Source of the DNA: an uncultured Opitutaceae bacterium
GTDB taxonomy: Bacteria > Verrucomicrobiota > Verrucomicrobiia > Opitutales > Opitutaceae
DNA: 64,000 nt
Assembly (NCBI GenBank): GCA_937889545.1
Contig: CALAOT010000117.1
Location: 62,001 to 126,000 of the forward strand
Direction: 5' to 3'
A program made the translations under genes and the position numbers. Shown here one piece after another: positions 20,901 to 29,077 of the stretch (position 1 is its first letter; every line of letters starts with the position of its first letter). Below the pieces are notes generated by a model. It ran no database searches, was not told the origin of the DNA, and was given only the letters and a program-made list of their open reading frames with translations.

Positions 20901-21071
20901 TGCGAATCCGCCGTCGGAGCGGATATGTCCCAGTTTGGCCGTCGTCCAGCCGAGCGAAAACATTCCCTCGCGGCTCCCATATACGAAGCAGGACAGGACG
21001 AACAAGGTGGCCGAAAGCGCAATCAGGACCGAAAAGGTCCTTCTTGGCTGTTTACGCGGGAACACGGTCAC
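17955..21071 (-). CDS. 1038-residue membrane protein with three tandem ectodomain repeats and a GT-C-like core
   Basis: The N-terminal half holds three repeats of about 145 residues (about 12-155, 180-320 and 350-490). Each is a TM helix, an ectodomain of about 105 residues and another TM helix. Conserved positions are GW(T/R/K)T, GFA(Y/F), HPE(L/I)SE, VLENG, an IR..G.G..SFW segment and SDNS(A/S)P..NG. The second half (from about 510) is polytopic, with TRLPFFLYYPVVGISVDSVSY and MRMPGYPLFLWPF, which resembles the first loops of GT39/PMT-type GT-C enzymes with Asp in the catalytic loop. Start is a GTG at 21071. The repeats are not known to me as a named domain; glycan binding or positioning is speculation. 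Confidence 0.8.
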   Translation of the reverse strand: MTVFPRKQPRRTFSVLIALSATLFVLSCFVYGSREGMFSLGWTTAKLGHIRSDGGFAYIAPTHHPELSEELDPSLGVVLENGVPLSRLAGAKHADIRKIGKGRTSFWGRYIHFSTSDNSSPATNGRTYEIRYPRYVTDPFAFALYAGTILLLGWAIRLAIRAPELREPIGRALATTPGPVFSALLGLSAFFLALSYAASSNRQGTPSLGWRTDALTSISHETGFAFRASTRHPELSAEERPSPGVVLENGRPLTAGDASHEEIRNQGSGSYSFWGRLVYFSASDNSAPDTNGRSYAIRYPRTVPAAVALVIYADTLVLLGSSAWYASKAPSLRQAIGRLAAFLLNSRLHGIPAFPAFLFFLSCAVYANREGLLPLGWKTDLLADIHNESGFAFKAHTFHPEISEAEFPPATVLENGVPLHGEPGASHEDIRKLGAGRFSFWSDLVYFSASDNSAPDRNGKTYAIRYPVTVGSTVAFAVYAGALLVLGAFVWRRGKFPDPPFCLPAAFVVFIFLITRLPFFLYYPVVGISVDSVSYLSLVAALKSPGWTQFIMRMPGYPLFLWPFTFLPDPWLAAVVFQNILSLASALCLVYAVYRLRRLLALPAAVAMAAVVGGSQNLVYDTGIVSESLYSNTIILAVAFLFLAFAGSRKVCFTLASVFMALTILVRPAGIYFAVIYVIVLAFLLWNRYSTGDILRFLTPFPAILLVVCSYNFATLGHFVVSPFVEANLAGATALYWEPDPSFPEYINKALGDLPASYEKAGVTRVDFATLRTSWDPYSLAPLFQKQYNSLVWVSGWGSGSAFGSRGYLFYRPYIREVSLMAIRKHPVFYAKYVWTNFVCFFFRNIHSRYEFYSALKERVTDEFITGKPEYQNIPGELGPVIPPLPPAIQIVAAGGAHEVVLAQHYLTRPHIAWQAKHWKYFLNGLWVWGYFAIFAMSGLLLFQSHGRHLGAFLLFALSLVALGAGIVVALLEPAIDRYSCPTQFVFYLSVALVPLLWSNINTRPDHIFRLSPPPRLGNADAADKGSAREASSNGGAA
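19602..21038 (-). repeat. Threefold coding tandem repeat
   Basis: Three copies of a unit of about 430-510 bp lie at roughly 20606-21038, 20112-20534 and 19602-20024, read on the minus strand. DNA similarity is visible without translation: the plus-strand string gctgttgtcggaggcgg occurs near 19,710 and 20,215, with a close variant near 20,715. The copies diverge outside the ectodomain core, so the duplication is not recent. Confidence 0.8.
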
Positions 21072-21372
21072 AGAAGCCTTTCGTGGGCCCTGGAGCAGCG
21101 GGAGGCTTCAGCATGCGGCAAGAAGGTATGGGGAAGCGCGCGGCCGGCTGCCGTGCCCGACCACCGCAATTCACGGCGGATGCGATGCCCGTAGTGGCGG
21201 CAAATCGGAGGAGATGCGATCGGGAAAAGATTGCGCCATGAAAACGGCCAGCTTTCGCGATGCGAGAAAATTGAGCGAGCGAGCCTGGCAACGTGGAGAC
21301 AGCCCGGGATTTCGCGGGATGCGGTTGACGGTTCGGGTGTTTTCCATTCGGGTACGACTGCCTTTCGCGCAC
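21072..21372. other. Divergent intergenic region
   Basis: About 300 bp between the repeat protein (minus) and the GT2 gene (plus). Promoters for both directions should lie here, since both transcription units start at its edges. I see no convincing paired -35/-10 boxes, inverted repeats or small gene. An in-frame ATG at 21319 could extend the GT2 N-terminus by 18 residues. Confidence 0.4.
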
Positions 21373-22260
21373 ATGGCCCTCAACAACCCAGACCGCCAGG
21401 ATGCCGGCAACGGTAGCCGCGGTGTCACATTCATCGTGCCGTGCTTCAACGAGGAGCCCGGGGTGCTTTTGAGGACGGCGGCCCGCCTGCGGGACGCCGC
21501 TTCCGCGGCCAAGTGGGCGCACGAAATCATTGTCGTGGACGATGGCTCGACCCGCTTTGCCTATGACGAGGCGGCCCTCGGCGGTGCCCGGTTGGTCCGG
21601 CACAAGGAGAACCACGGGTATGGCACTTCGCTGTCGACGGGCCTGCGCTACGCGAAGTTCCCGTGGATTGGGATCATTGACGCGGATGGCACCTATCCGG
21701 CCGAGAAATTCGCCGATATGCTTCACCTCACGCACGAATACCAGATGGTCATCGGTGCGCGTGGCTGGGACGACATACCCTGGCTGCGGCGCCTTCCGAA
21801 ACGATGCCTGACACGGCTCGCGAGCTTCCTGGCCGACCATCCAATCCCGGACCTCAACTCGGGCATGCGGGTTTTCCACCGCGAGATTTACGATGACCAC
21901 CGGCGCCTCTATCCGGACCGCTTTTCGTTCAGCTCCACGCTGACGATGGTGAGCCTGACGAGCGGATATGAGACGTGCTTCGTCAAAATCGACTATCTCG
22001 AGCGGGTCGGCCGATCGACTATCCATCCGCTGAAGGATCCGGTCCGTTTCGCCTATCAGTTGATGCGGCTTTCGCTGTATTTCCGGCCGCTGCGCTTCTT
22101 CATCCCGCTTAGCGGGATGATCGGGGTGCTGGCGGTGGCGCGCGGGCTTAGGGATCTCGTGCTTAACAACCATTTCGGTGGGCTTACCTTGGTCCTGTTC
22201 TTCATGGCGTTTCAGGTGTTTTTCTTCGGCCTCATTGCTGAGATCATCAACAAGAAGTGA
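21373..22260 (+). CDS. Polyprenol-phosphate glycosyltransferase-like GT2 protein
   Basis: A 296-residue GT-A enzyme: VTFIVPCFNEEPG at the N-terminus, IIVVDDGST, then IGIIDADGTYP with the metal-binding DxD. The C-terminus has two hydrophobic helices and ends IAEIINKK. This is the layout of dolichyl/undecaprenyl-phosphate mannose or glucose synthases, which load a sugar onto polyprenol phosphate at the cytoplasmic face. That donor type is what GT-C membrane enzymes use, and several such enzymes lie in the neighbouring minus-strand operon. The ATG at 21373 sits about 15 residues before the first strand and is preferred, although the frame is open far upstream. Confidence 0.85.
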   Translation: MALNNPDRQDAGNGSRGVTFIVPCFNEEPGVLLRTAARLRDAASAAKWAHEIIVVDDGSTRFAYDEAALGGARLVRHKENHGYGTSLSTGLRYAKFPWIGIIDADGTYPAEKFADMLHLTHEYQMVIGARGWDDIPWLRRLPKRCLTRLASFLADHPIPDLNSGMRVFHREIYDDHRRLYPDRFSFSSTLTMVSLTSGYETCFVKIDYLERVGRSTIHPLKDPVRFAYQLMRLSLYFRPLRFFIPLSGMIGVLAVARGLRDLVLNNHFGGLTLVLFFMAFQVFFFGLIAEIINKK

Positions 22261-22353
22261 GGCGCATCAGGGGCGCGGCTTGGTCCCTGCTATCCGCCGG
22301 ACCGATGCTCGGCTGTCTGCGCCGGCCGTGCGCGCGGAGAAAGTTCTCTGCCG

Positions 22354-23121
22354 ATGAGCGCGAAAGGAGAGCCACCTTCGCAGGCCAGTGCCAGTGAGCT
22401 CCCGCTGACGATGAGCTCGGCGATGGCCTCCCTCGGCCGGTATCACGAGTACCTCTGGTCATTCGTGCAACCGTGGTTGGGGCAGCGCGTGTTGGAAGTC
22501 GGCGTCGGCTTTGGCCAGTACACCAGGCGAATGCTGGCAGAGAAGCGCCGCGTGCTCGGCTGCGACCTCGACACCGGACACCTGGAGACGCTCAGGATGT
22601 CGAGCCCGTCACCATCGTTGGAAACACAACACCTCGACCTCGAGGAGCCCGAGACGTCCCGGGCGGCTAGCGCGGCTTTTCTGCCCGACACGGTTATCCT
22701 GCTCAACGTGCTTGAGCACATCCGCGCAGATGAGAAGGCTCTCACCTTCCTGCGCGAGGTCGCCGCCCCAGGCGGGCGCATCGTCGTCATCGTGCCTGCC
22801 CTCGCTGTGCTGTACAACGGCCTGGATCGCGAGGCCGGCCACCAGCGGCGCTATTCCCACGCGTCCCTCTCGCGGGCATTGGGGGCGGCCGGATGGGCCG
22901 TGGTGACGGCGCGCTACATCAACCTGCCGGGCATCCCGGGATGGCTAGTCGCGGGCTGGCTGAGCCGGGCGAGCCGGTCGGCGACCGAACTCAACGCGCC
23001 GTCCACGAATTGGCTGCTCCGGTTCTACGACCGCTTCTTCGTGGGCCTTTCGCGTCTGACGGATCCGCTGGCGGCAAGGGTCGCCGGGTTGAGCGTGCTG
23101 GCCGTTGCGCGAAAGGCGTGA
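22354..23121 (+). CDS. Class I SAM-dependent methyltransferase
   Basis: A 255-residue protein with SAM loop VLEVGVGFGQYT near residue 46, acidic LGCDLDTGHLETL, and the motif-IV/post-I region VILLNVLEHI followed by FLREVAAPGGRIVVIVPA. These are typical of the Methyltransf_11/23 group seen beside polyprenol-phosphate GT2 genes in polysaccharide clusters. It lies about 90 bp after the GT2 gene on the same strand, so co-transcription is likely. The acceptor is unknown. ATG start at 22354. Confidence 0.88.
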   Translation: MSAKGEPPSQASASELPLTMSSAMASLGRYHEYLWSFVQPWLGQRVLEVGVGFGQYTRRMLAEKRRVLGCDLDTGHLETLRMSSPSPSLETQHLDLEEPETSRAASAAFLPDTVILLNVLEHIRADEKALTFLREVAAPGGRIVVIVPALAVLYNGLDREAGHQRRYSHASLSRALGAAGWAVVTARYINLPGIPGWLVAGWLSRASRSATELNAPSTNWLLRFYDRFFVGLSRLTDPLAARVAGLSVLAVARKA

Positions 23122-23188
23122 CCGCTTCGCAGCGGACGCCGCACGGGGGGGGCTTGGGGGGAATGGCCGCGAGCGGATGTCGGCGGGC

Positions 23189-24163
23189 TCAGGCGACGCG
23201 GTCCGTGGAGCGGCGTGCAGGACCTGCGACATTGTCACGCGCGGCGATGACGTAGGTCGGCTTGCCCTGTGACTCGTGGTAGGTGCGGATGCTGAGCTCG
23301 GCAAGAAGGCCGAGGAGGAAGCATATGACTCCCGTGAAGAACATCGTGACGGCAATCAGCGGCAGCGGCGTCTCGATGAATGACTTGTGGCCAAAGAACT
23401 TGTAAATAACCGCCGCGAGGCCGGCCACCCCGCTTATGAACCAGCTGAAGAGCCCGCAGGTGCCGAAGACATACATGGGCCTCTGGGCGAAACGGTGAAG
23501 GAAAAGGACAACGCTCAGGTCGAGGATGACTTTGACAACCCGCTCGAGGCCATATTTCGAGACTCCGTGCACGCGCGGGTGGTGCAGCACGGGAACCTCG
23601 GCGATTCGGGCGCCATTCCAGTAGGCGTAGACGGGGATGAAGCGGTGCATCTCGCCGTAGAGCGCGATGCCCTCGAGCACGTCGCGGCGGTAGGCCTTGA
23701 GCGAGCAGCCGTAGTCATGCAGGTGCACGCCGCTGGCGTGTGAAATGAGGCCGTTGGCAACTCGGCTCATGAAGTTGCGCCGGATCGGGTGGTCCTGGCG
23801 GTCCTTGCGCCATCCGGAGACGAGGTCGAATCCCTCGCCGAGCTTGGCGACCACCTTTCCGATGTCGGCCGGGTCGTTCTGCAGGTCCCCGTCCATCGCG
23901 ACGATGATCTCGCCGCGGGCGTGGGTGAACCCGGCCTGCATGGCGGCCGTCTGGCCGTAGTTGCGGCGGAAATGGATGGCTTTGAGGTGGCGGTCGGCGG
24001 CGCAGGCCTCGTGCAGGCGCGCAGCCGTCGCGTCGGTGCTCCCGTCATTGATGAACAGCACCTCATACTCTCTCCCGAGGGTTCCCAGGGCTTCGGTGAG
24101 TTTGCTGACGAGGATGGGGACGTTCGACTCCTCGTTGCGCAGCGGAATGACGACGGAAATCAT
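23189..24163 (-). CDS. Polyprenol-phosphate GT2 glycosyltransferase (GtrB/ArnC-like)
   Basis: A 324-residue enzyme: ISVVIPLRNEESNV at the start, LFINDGSTD, then VAMDGDLQNDP with the DxD-type motif and the family-typical GWRKDRQDHPIRRNFMSR. Two TM helices lie in the C-terminal third (about 230-255 and 265-295). This is the GtrB/ArnC/DPM1 pattern, transferring a sugar or amino sugar to undecaprenyl phosphate. It converges with the methyltransferase gene; the 67-bp gap is G-rich with no clear terminator. With the GT2 at 21373 this gives two polyprenol-phosphate loaders in one locus. Confidence 0.9.
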   Translation of the reverse strand: MISVVIPLRNEESNVPILVSKLTEALGTLGREYEVLFINDGSTDATAARLHEACAADRHLKAIHFRRNYGQTAAMQAGFTHARGEIIVAMDGDLQNDPADIGKVVAKLGEGFDLVSGWRKDRQDHPIRRNFMSRVANGLISHASGVHLHDYGCSLKAYRRDVLEGIALYGEMHRFIPVYAYWNGARIAEVPVLHHPRVHGVSKYGLERVVKVILDLSVVLFLHRFAQRPMYVFGTCGLFSWFISGVAGLAAVIYKFFGHKSFIETPLPLIAVTMFFTGVICFLLGLLAELSIRTYHESQGKPTYVIAARDNVAGPARRSTDRVA

Positions 24164-24345
24164 TTGGTCAGGGATAAATCGTTGATAAAGAATGAGACGC
24201 CGGGACCGGCAAGCAAATCTTCATCGCGACGCTTTCTTTCCAATGCTAATGAGCATCTTACCACTTCGCATGCTGAGGCATCCGTGCTTGACTGGGCGTG
24301 GGAGGGGCAATCGAGCCCTTGGAAACCGAGCGGCCGGAACGGGCG

Positions 24346-27312
24346 TCACCAGTCGAGTCGTTCAGCCGAGAGAAGTTGTCCAAGGAACCGGGGACCGGTG
24401 CTGGAGCCGCCGATCAGGTTGATGCCAGCGGTAATGGAGGTTGGGGAAGCGTCGTTGGCGTATGCTCCATCTTCCAGCACGACAACGCCGTCCAACTTGA
24501 TGCGCAGTTCCGACTTATGGCTGTTGCGCTGGCTCTGGGAGGCATTCGCCCATTGCGGATCATTTAGCGGCGGATAAAGACCGCCGTGTTCAATTTCAAC
24601 CTGATGTTCGAGGTTGAGGTCTATGGTCACCATAGGCGACGTCTGGCCGCCAAAGCCCCAGCAATCATGGCTGAATGCCACCTTGCCTTGGCTGGGATAG
24701 AACGCGTATATAAAGTCTCCCTTGCCGGCCACGCCGCTGACGAGCAGCGGGTCGTGGTACCCATGGGGAGCTTCGGCAGGGAAGGTGACTCTCAAACGCC
24801 ACGGCCCGTAATGGAGGCGGTTGCGCGCACTCGAAGTCAGCGTAGCCGCCGAGGCGGGCACTGGAATGGCCTCGGTGATGAAGCCGTTAAACGGCATCAG
24901 CGTGGGGCCCGCCTCGCCAGCCGGGCGGCCGGCGCGGGCAATGGACGGAGAGTTTATAATACCGGCGGTCGAACCGGAGAGAACCAAGTCGTCGTCCAGG
25001 CGAACCTCAAAACGCGATCGTTGGTCGGCCCGGGCGTTCACCAACCAGGATCCGATGGTGAGCAGGAGTCGATGTGGACCGTTGGACGGGGATGGTAACG
25101 GCGAACCCACTCGGTCCGGCTGGCCGCTTGTCTTGAGGACAAAGGCGATCCTCGACTCCGGAAGGTGTCTGATGACCAGCATGGTGCTTCGGCGTTCTGG
25201 GTCCGAAGCCGAGAAGAAAACCTCTTCGCTCCCGGGAGCCCGCGCGCGCATCGCATAGAACGAGAAGTCGATCGGGTTTGTCATCCAGCTCCTGTGCAGG
25301 GGGGGCGCCGGCGGGAGAAGAGGAAGGCTCTGGGTTGAAAGGATCCTTCCCGAGAAGGCGGGACCACTGACTCCAGGCGAGAGGGTGTTGCGGCCGGGCA
25401 GGGCCTTCACCCCATGGGAAGAGCCGAAATCAAGCATGGTGTGGTAGACAGGTTCATCATCGAAGTGGACGTCGACCTGTCCCAAGGTTTCCTGCACGGC
25501 GGCTTCGGGCCACCGATCATAGGCTGGGTGCGATTCGGGAGGCGCCAGGGCCCCAAGCCGGATTTCAATCACGTGGGCCGCGGAATAGTCCGTTGGAATC
25601 GCTTCAGACAGCCAGTGGGTGGTTCCGGTCTGGAAAACCCCCAGGCGGATATGCTTTGCATCAGCGTAGTGCACAAAAACCAACTCACCGCCGAGGGGTT
25701 TGGATGGAACGCTCAGGATTGGTTCATAGGCACCGGCCCGGTCCTTGGGGAATTGCACGACGACGCGCTGCCCGCCCGACGGTGGCGCGTGCAGGGCGTC
25801 CCAGGCGAAAACAGGGCTGTTCATGAAGCGAGCAAGCGGCCTTAGCAGGTGAATCCGGGTTGGTCGGCTGACGCTCCACGATTGAATCTGGAGCAGGCTG
25901 CCGACGAGTGCGCTCACGACGAGCAGCACCGCAAGGATCGATCGGCAGGCCAGGCGCCTGCCATATCGATGATCAAGCGCGAGGGCGCACACCCCACCGG
26001 CCAGAACGATTCCTGGCAGGAAATCGATCATGTAACGAAGAACGGCGACGGAGAAAAGGCACGCTGCGACGAAGCTGAGCACGCAGCCGAGCGCGAGTCC
26101 CCGAAGCCAGCCCTGCAGCTCCCTGCCAACTTTTACGAAGACGAGCCCGAATGCGAGCCAGGCAACCGGAAGCGCACTAATGATGCCGAACGTGTCTTCC
26201 GGGCCCAGTGTCGAAAAAGGGAAGTACCTGTTTAGCGGGATTGGATTCCACCCGTAAACCTTCCAGTTGATCGCGAGATTCTTGACCCCCCAATAGATCC
26301 CCCCCGGCCCGGAGCCCATCAATGCATACTTTATGCCGAATTCGAGAGGGTTATCAAAACGCTTGAAATTCAACCACAGGAGGCAGATGGCCGCCAAGAG
26401 GATCGGTGCGATCGCAGCCGAAGCGATCTTCCAGCCTTCGCCGGGCCGCGATTTGATCGCTGCCGGCAGCACAAGAAGGAAGGCCGGTGCCCACAGCCAA
26501 TAATTCGGGCGGGCTCCCAAGGCGAACGCTACCGCGAATCCGCACGCGAGACCCCACTGGACGGCTCGCCTTGGATTAAGTGCACCAAGCAGCGCGGCCC
26601 ACCAGGCGATGCCGTAACAGGCCGCTGCACAGGAAATAGGGACACCGTATACATGGTTGTTGGCGGCTACGGTCGGAAGCAGAGAACAGGTTTCCAGGCA
26701 TAGCACGGCAAGGACTGCCGTGGAATATCCGGCCAGCGGGAAATATAAGCGGCGGATCGCGAGGATGATCCAAGCGAGGGCCGCGATGCAGATGACCCCA
26801 AAGAAGGCCACCGCGAGCGATTCGCTGGGCCACCAGCCAGTGGCCACCTTAAACGGCGCAAAGAAGAGAACGCACGGCGACAGCCCCCAATAGAGATAAT
26901 ACTTCCCCCGATACAGGCTGATGTCATGCCAACGGTAGGGTTGATTAAGAGCGGGATCGTAGGGATCGGAGAGTGATAATAGCTCAGGCTGCGGCAGGAT
27001 CTTTAAGGACAACTGGCCCGATAACAGGGCATCGGTCGCATAGGTGTAGTAATTCTGCGGAATCCTTGTGAAAAGACGGCCGTTTGCCGCTTCCCTCGCC
27101 AAGGAGAACTGGAAGATTGCGAAGAGGACAACGGCAACCATCCAGATCATCCAGTCGCGCCTAGCCGGCGGTTGGGTCAAAAGGTTGGCCTCAGTAAATG
27201 GCATCAGGGGTGATGAATCTCGACGGACGCGGGCGAATCCTCGTTTTGGACCGGCCTCAGGTTCGGTCTGGATTGGTGGGTGAAGCTGATACGACTGCCG
27301 CTGGTTGTCCAT
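24346..27312 (-). CDS. GT-C-like membrane protein with three beta-rich C-terminal repeats
   Basis: About 988 residues from the ATG at 27312; a later ATG at 27204 and an upstream TTG at 27453 are alternatives. The N-terminal 470 residues are polytopic, with a long first loop containing PYRWHDISLYRGKYYLYWG. The C-terminal half has three similar units of about 145 residues (about 513-663, 678-823 and 838-988). Each has a strand pattern ending in a V-(D/E)-(V/I)-x-(F/L)-D-(D/G) element followed by a V-(Y/L) strand, for example FEVRLDDDLVLSG and LRIKLDGVVVLED. They look like concanavalin/LamG-type beta sandwiches, possibly glycan-binding. The fold assignment is inference. Confidence 0.75.
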   Translation of the reverse strand: MDNQRQSYQLHPPIQTEPEAGPKRGFARVRRDSSPLMPFTEANLLTQPPARRDWMIWMVAVVLFAIFQFSLAREAANGRLFTRIPQNYYTYATDALLSGQLSLKILPQPELLSLSDPYDPALNQPYRWHDISLYRGKYYLYWGLSPCVLFFAPFKVATGWWPSESLAVAFFGVICIAALAWIILAIRRLYFPLAGYSTAVLAVLCLETCSLLPTVAANNHVYGVPISCAAACYGIAWWAALLGALNPRRAVQWGLACGFAVAFALGARPNYWLWAPAFLLVLPAAIKSRPGEGWKIASAAIAPILLAAICLLWLNFKRFDNPLEFGIKYALMGSGPGGIYWGVKNLAINWKVYGWNPIPLNRYFPFSTLGPEDTFGIISALPVAWLAFGLVFVKVGRELQGWLRGLALGCVLSFVAACLFSVAVLRYMIDFLPGIVLAGGVCALALDHRYGRRLACRSILAVLLVVSALVGSLLQIQSWSVSRPTRIHLLRPLARFMNSPVFAWDALHAPPSGGQRVVVQFPKDRAGAYEPILSVPSKPLGGELVFVHYADAKHIRLGVFQTGTTHWLSEAIPTDYSAAHVIEIRLGALAPPESHPAYDRWPEAAVQETLGQVDVHFDDEPVYHTMLDFGSSHGVKALPGRNTLSPGVSGPAFSGRILSTQSLPLLPPAPPLHRSWMTNPIDFSFYAMRARAPGSEEVFFSASDPERRSTMLVIRHLPESRIAFVLKTSGQPDRVGSPLPSPSNGPHRLLLTIGSWLVNARADQRSRFEVRLDDDLVLSGSTAGIINSPSIARAGRPAGEAGPTLMPFNGFITEAIPVPASAATLTSSARNRLHYGPWRLRVTFPAEAPHGYHDPLLVSGVAGKGDFIYAFYPSQGKVAFSHDCWGFGGQTSPMVTIDLNLEHQVEIEHGGLYPPLNDPQWANASQSQRNSHKSELRIKLDGVVVLEDGAYANDASPTSITAGINLIGGSSTGPRFLGQLLSAERLDW

Positions 27313-27967
27313 CCCTGGCGAAGTAAGGGACACGGTTCGGCCCGATGGGCCGCGGCCGGGATGTCCCGATACTTTCCGGTGCTGGGAGCCTCGCGCCAAA
27401 AGCAGCGATAAAGATCGCGAAACCTGCCTAAGTCTCCCGACGACCGGCCCCATTGACCGACAGCCATCCGGAAGTTGGTGCCAATAATGTTTTGGGCACG
27501 AGCTTGCAGTGCACGGCCATCGTTCATTTCAATTGATGCCCGCTTTCGCCTACCATGCCTCTTACCACGTTTGTGATGTCGGTCCATCAAGCCGCGTGCC
27601 CCCCTCAGTACGCAATGGCGAGCGTGAAGACGGATGTTATTCGCAACATGTGGCTTATGGTGGCGAGTGGTGGGCCGACCAACGCGACCGGACACGTGGC
27701 CGAGGAAGGAGGGCGATGCGATCCGCGCATGCGTTCTTCGGACCTCGAGCGAAATGCCGGCCGGGCAATTACGAGTGACCGGGGGGGGGGTGACCCACAA
27801 TCGCCGCTACCGGGCATTTTGAGCGCGGATGATCCGGCGCTGCCGGACCATCTCAAGGCCCAGGTTGAGAGTCTTCCGAGGGAAGTGGATGTCGGCGTCC
27901 CGGGCTCGGTGGCATATTTCGCAAATCCAGGGAAACGGTCTTTGCCCGCGTTCGGGGAGTTGCCGAC
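27313..27967. other. Gene-free region with a G10 tract
   Basis: About 650 bp between the minus-strand GT-C gene and the plus-strand GT4 gene. The short open frames on both strands look like high-GC noise and match nothing I recognise. A run of ten G lies at 27781-27790, between gtgacc and tgaccc. Promoters for both flanking genes are expected here but I cannot point to them. Confidence 0.45.
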
Positions 27968-29077
27968 ATGACGGGAGGGAACTCACGAAGATTGGTGCTG
28001 GTGACCTCGTGCCTTGGCGGTGGCGGAGCCGAGCGGATCGTGGCGACAATGGCGGCATATTGGGCGCATGCCGGCCACGAGGTTCATGTGGTGGCCCTGC
28101 GCGCCGACGAGAAGGGGCCGGCCTACACCTTTCCGGCGACAGTGCGGATTCACCGCCTGCGGTTGATCGTGGAGCACAACGCCGTCTTTGATATCCGCCA
28201 CATCGGACGCCTGTGGCGGTTGCGCCGCCTGCTGGTCGGCATTCGCCCCGCGCTCGTCCTGTCGTTCATTGACAAGCTCAACGTGGCGGTGCTCCTGTCT
28301 CTGGCGGGCACCCGTATCCCGGTCGTGGCGACCGAGCACCTGGTCCCGTGGATGAATCCGCTTGGCCCGGTGTGGGAACGCCTGCGTGCGGCGGTTTATC
28401 CGCGGGCACGGGCCGTGGTCAGCCCGACCCAGGCCATGAGCGACTGGTTCAAGGCGCACTATGCCGGGAATTTTTTGACGATGCCCTCTCCCGGGCACTA
28501 CGAAATTGCTCCGGTGACGACGGAGAATCACTTGCCGGTGATCTTCTCGGCCGGCCGGCTGGCGCGCGAAAAGGGATATGATCTCCTGCTTTCCGCCTTC
28601 GCCGATGTTTCGGCGAAAAGGAAGGGGTGGCGGCTGGAGATAGCAGGGGAGGGCCCCGAGATGAGTGCGCTTACCGAGCAGATCGAGGCGTTGGGCCTTC
28701 AGTCGCAGGTTAGCCTGCTCGGCCATGTGTCCGACGTAGCGGCGCGAATGAGGTCGGCGGAACTCTTCGTGCTGTCGTCGCGCCAGGAGGCCTATCCGAT
28801 GGTGCTGTGCGAGGCCATGGCCGCGGGGATGGCGATCATCGCAACGGACTGCCCGGCGGGGCCGAGGGAAATCATCGAAGACGGGAAAGATGGGCTGCTG
28901 GTGCCTCCGGAGGTCCCTGCCGCGCTCGGTTCCGCGATCATCCAGCTCATCGACGACGCGCCCCGGAGGCGGCGCCTCGGGGCCGCTGCCCGGATGAAGG
29001 CGCCGCAGCTGGCCGCCGCGCATGCGATGCTTGCCTGGGATCAATTGCTGACGAGCATGGACGGCAGGCGCGCATGA
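27968..29077 (+). CDS. GT4 family glycosyltransferase
   Basis: A 369-residue GT-B enzyme: LVLVTSCLGGGGAERIV at the N-terminus (glycine-rich acceptor-domain loop), FSAGRLAREKGYDLLL opening the donor domain, and the E-x7-E motif in SSRQEAYPMVLCEAMAAGM. It resembles GalNAc/Gal-type transferases of O-antigen loci. The stop overlaps the ATG of the next GT4 gene (ATGA at 29074), so the two are translated together. First gene of the plus-strand ABC-transporter module. The sugar specificity cannot be read. Confidence 0.9.
   Translation: MTGGNSRRLVLVTSCLGGGGAERIVATMAAYWAHAGHEVHVVALRADEKGPAYTFPATVRIHRLRLIVEHNAVFDIRHIGRLWRLRRLLVGIRPALVLSFIDKLNVAVLLSLAGTRIPVVATEHLVPWMNPLGPVWERLRAAVYPRARAVVSPTQAMSDWFKAHYAGNFLTMPSPGHYEIAPVTTENHLPVIFSAGRLAREKGYDLLLSAFADVSAKRKGWRLEIAGEGPEMSALTEQIEALGLQSQVSLLGHVSDVAARMRSAELFVLSSRQEAYPMVLCEAMAAGMAIIATDCPAGPREIIEDGKDGLLVPPEVPAALGSAIIQLIDDAPRRRRLGAAARMKAPQLAAAHAMLAWDQLLTSMDGRRA

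Noticed and set aside
23122-23188. Terminator between the convergent methyltransferase and GtrB-like genes
   Set aside because: Only a very short stem (CGCT/AGCG) and a G8 run are present; there is no stem-loop followed by a T tract on either strand.
27204-27800. A 198-codon minus-strand frame upstream of the GT-C gene
   Set aside because: The composition is Arg/His/Pro-rich, it has no domain or membrane pattern and it overlaps the plausible start of the real gene. Such frames are common by chance in this GC-rich DNA.
27983-29044. A 353-codon minus-strand frame opposite the first GT4 gene
   Set aside because: Arg/His/Gln-rich sequence with no motifs; the GT4 on the plus strand has full family motifs and coupled neighbours.
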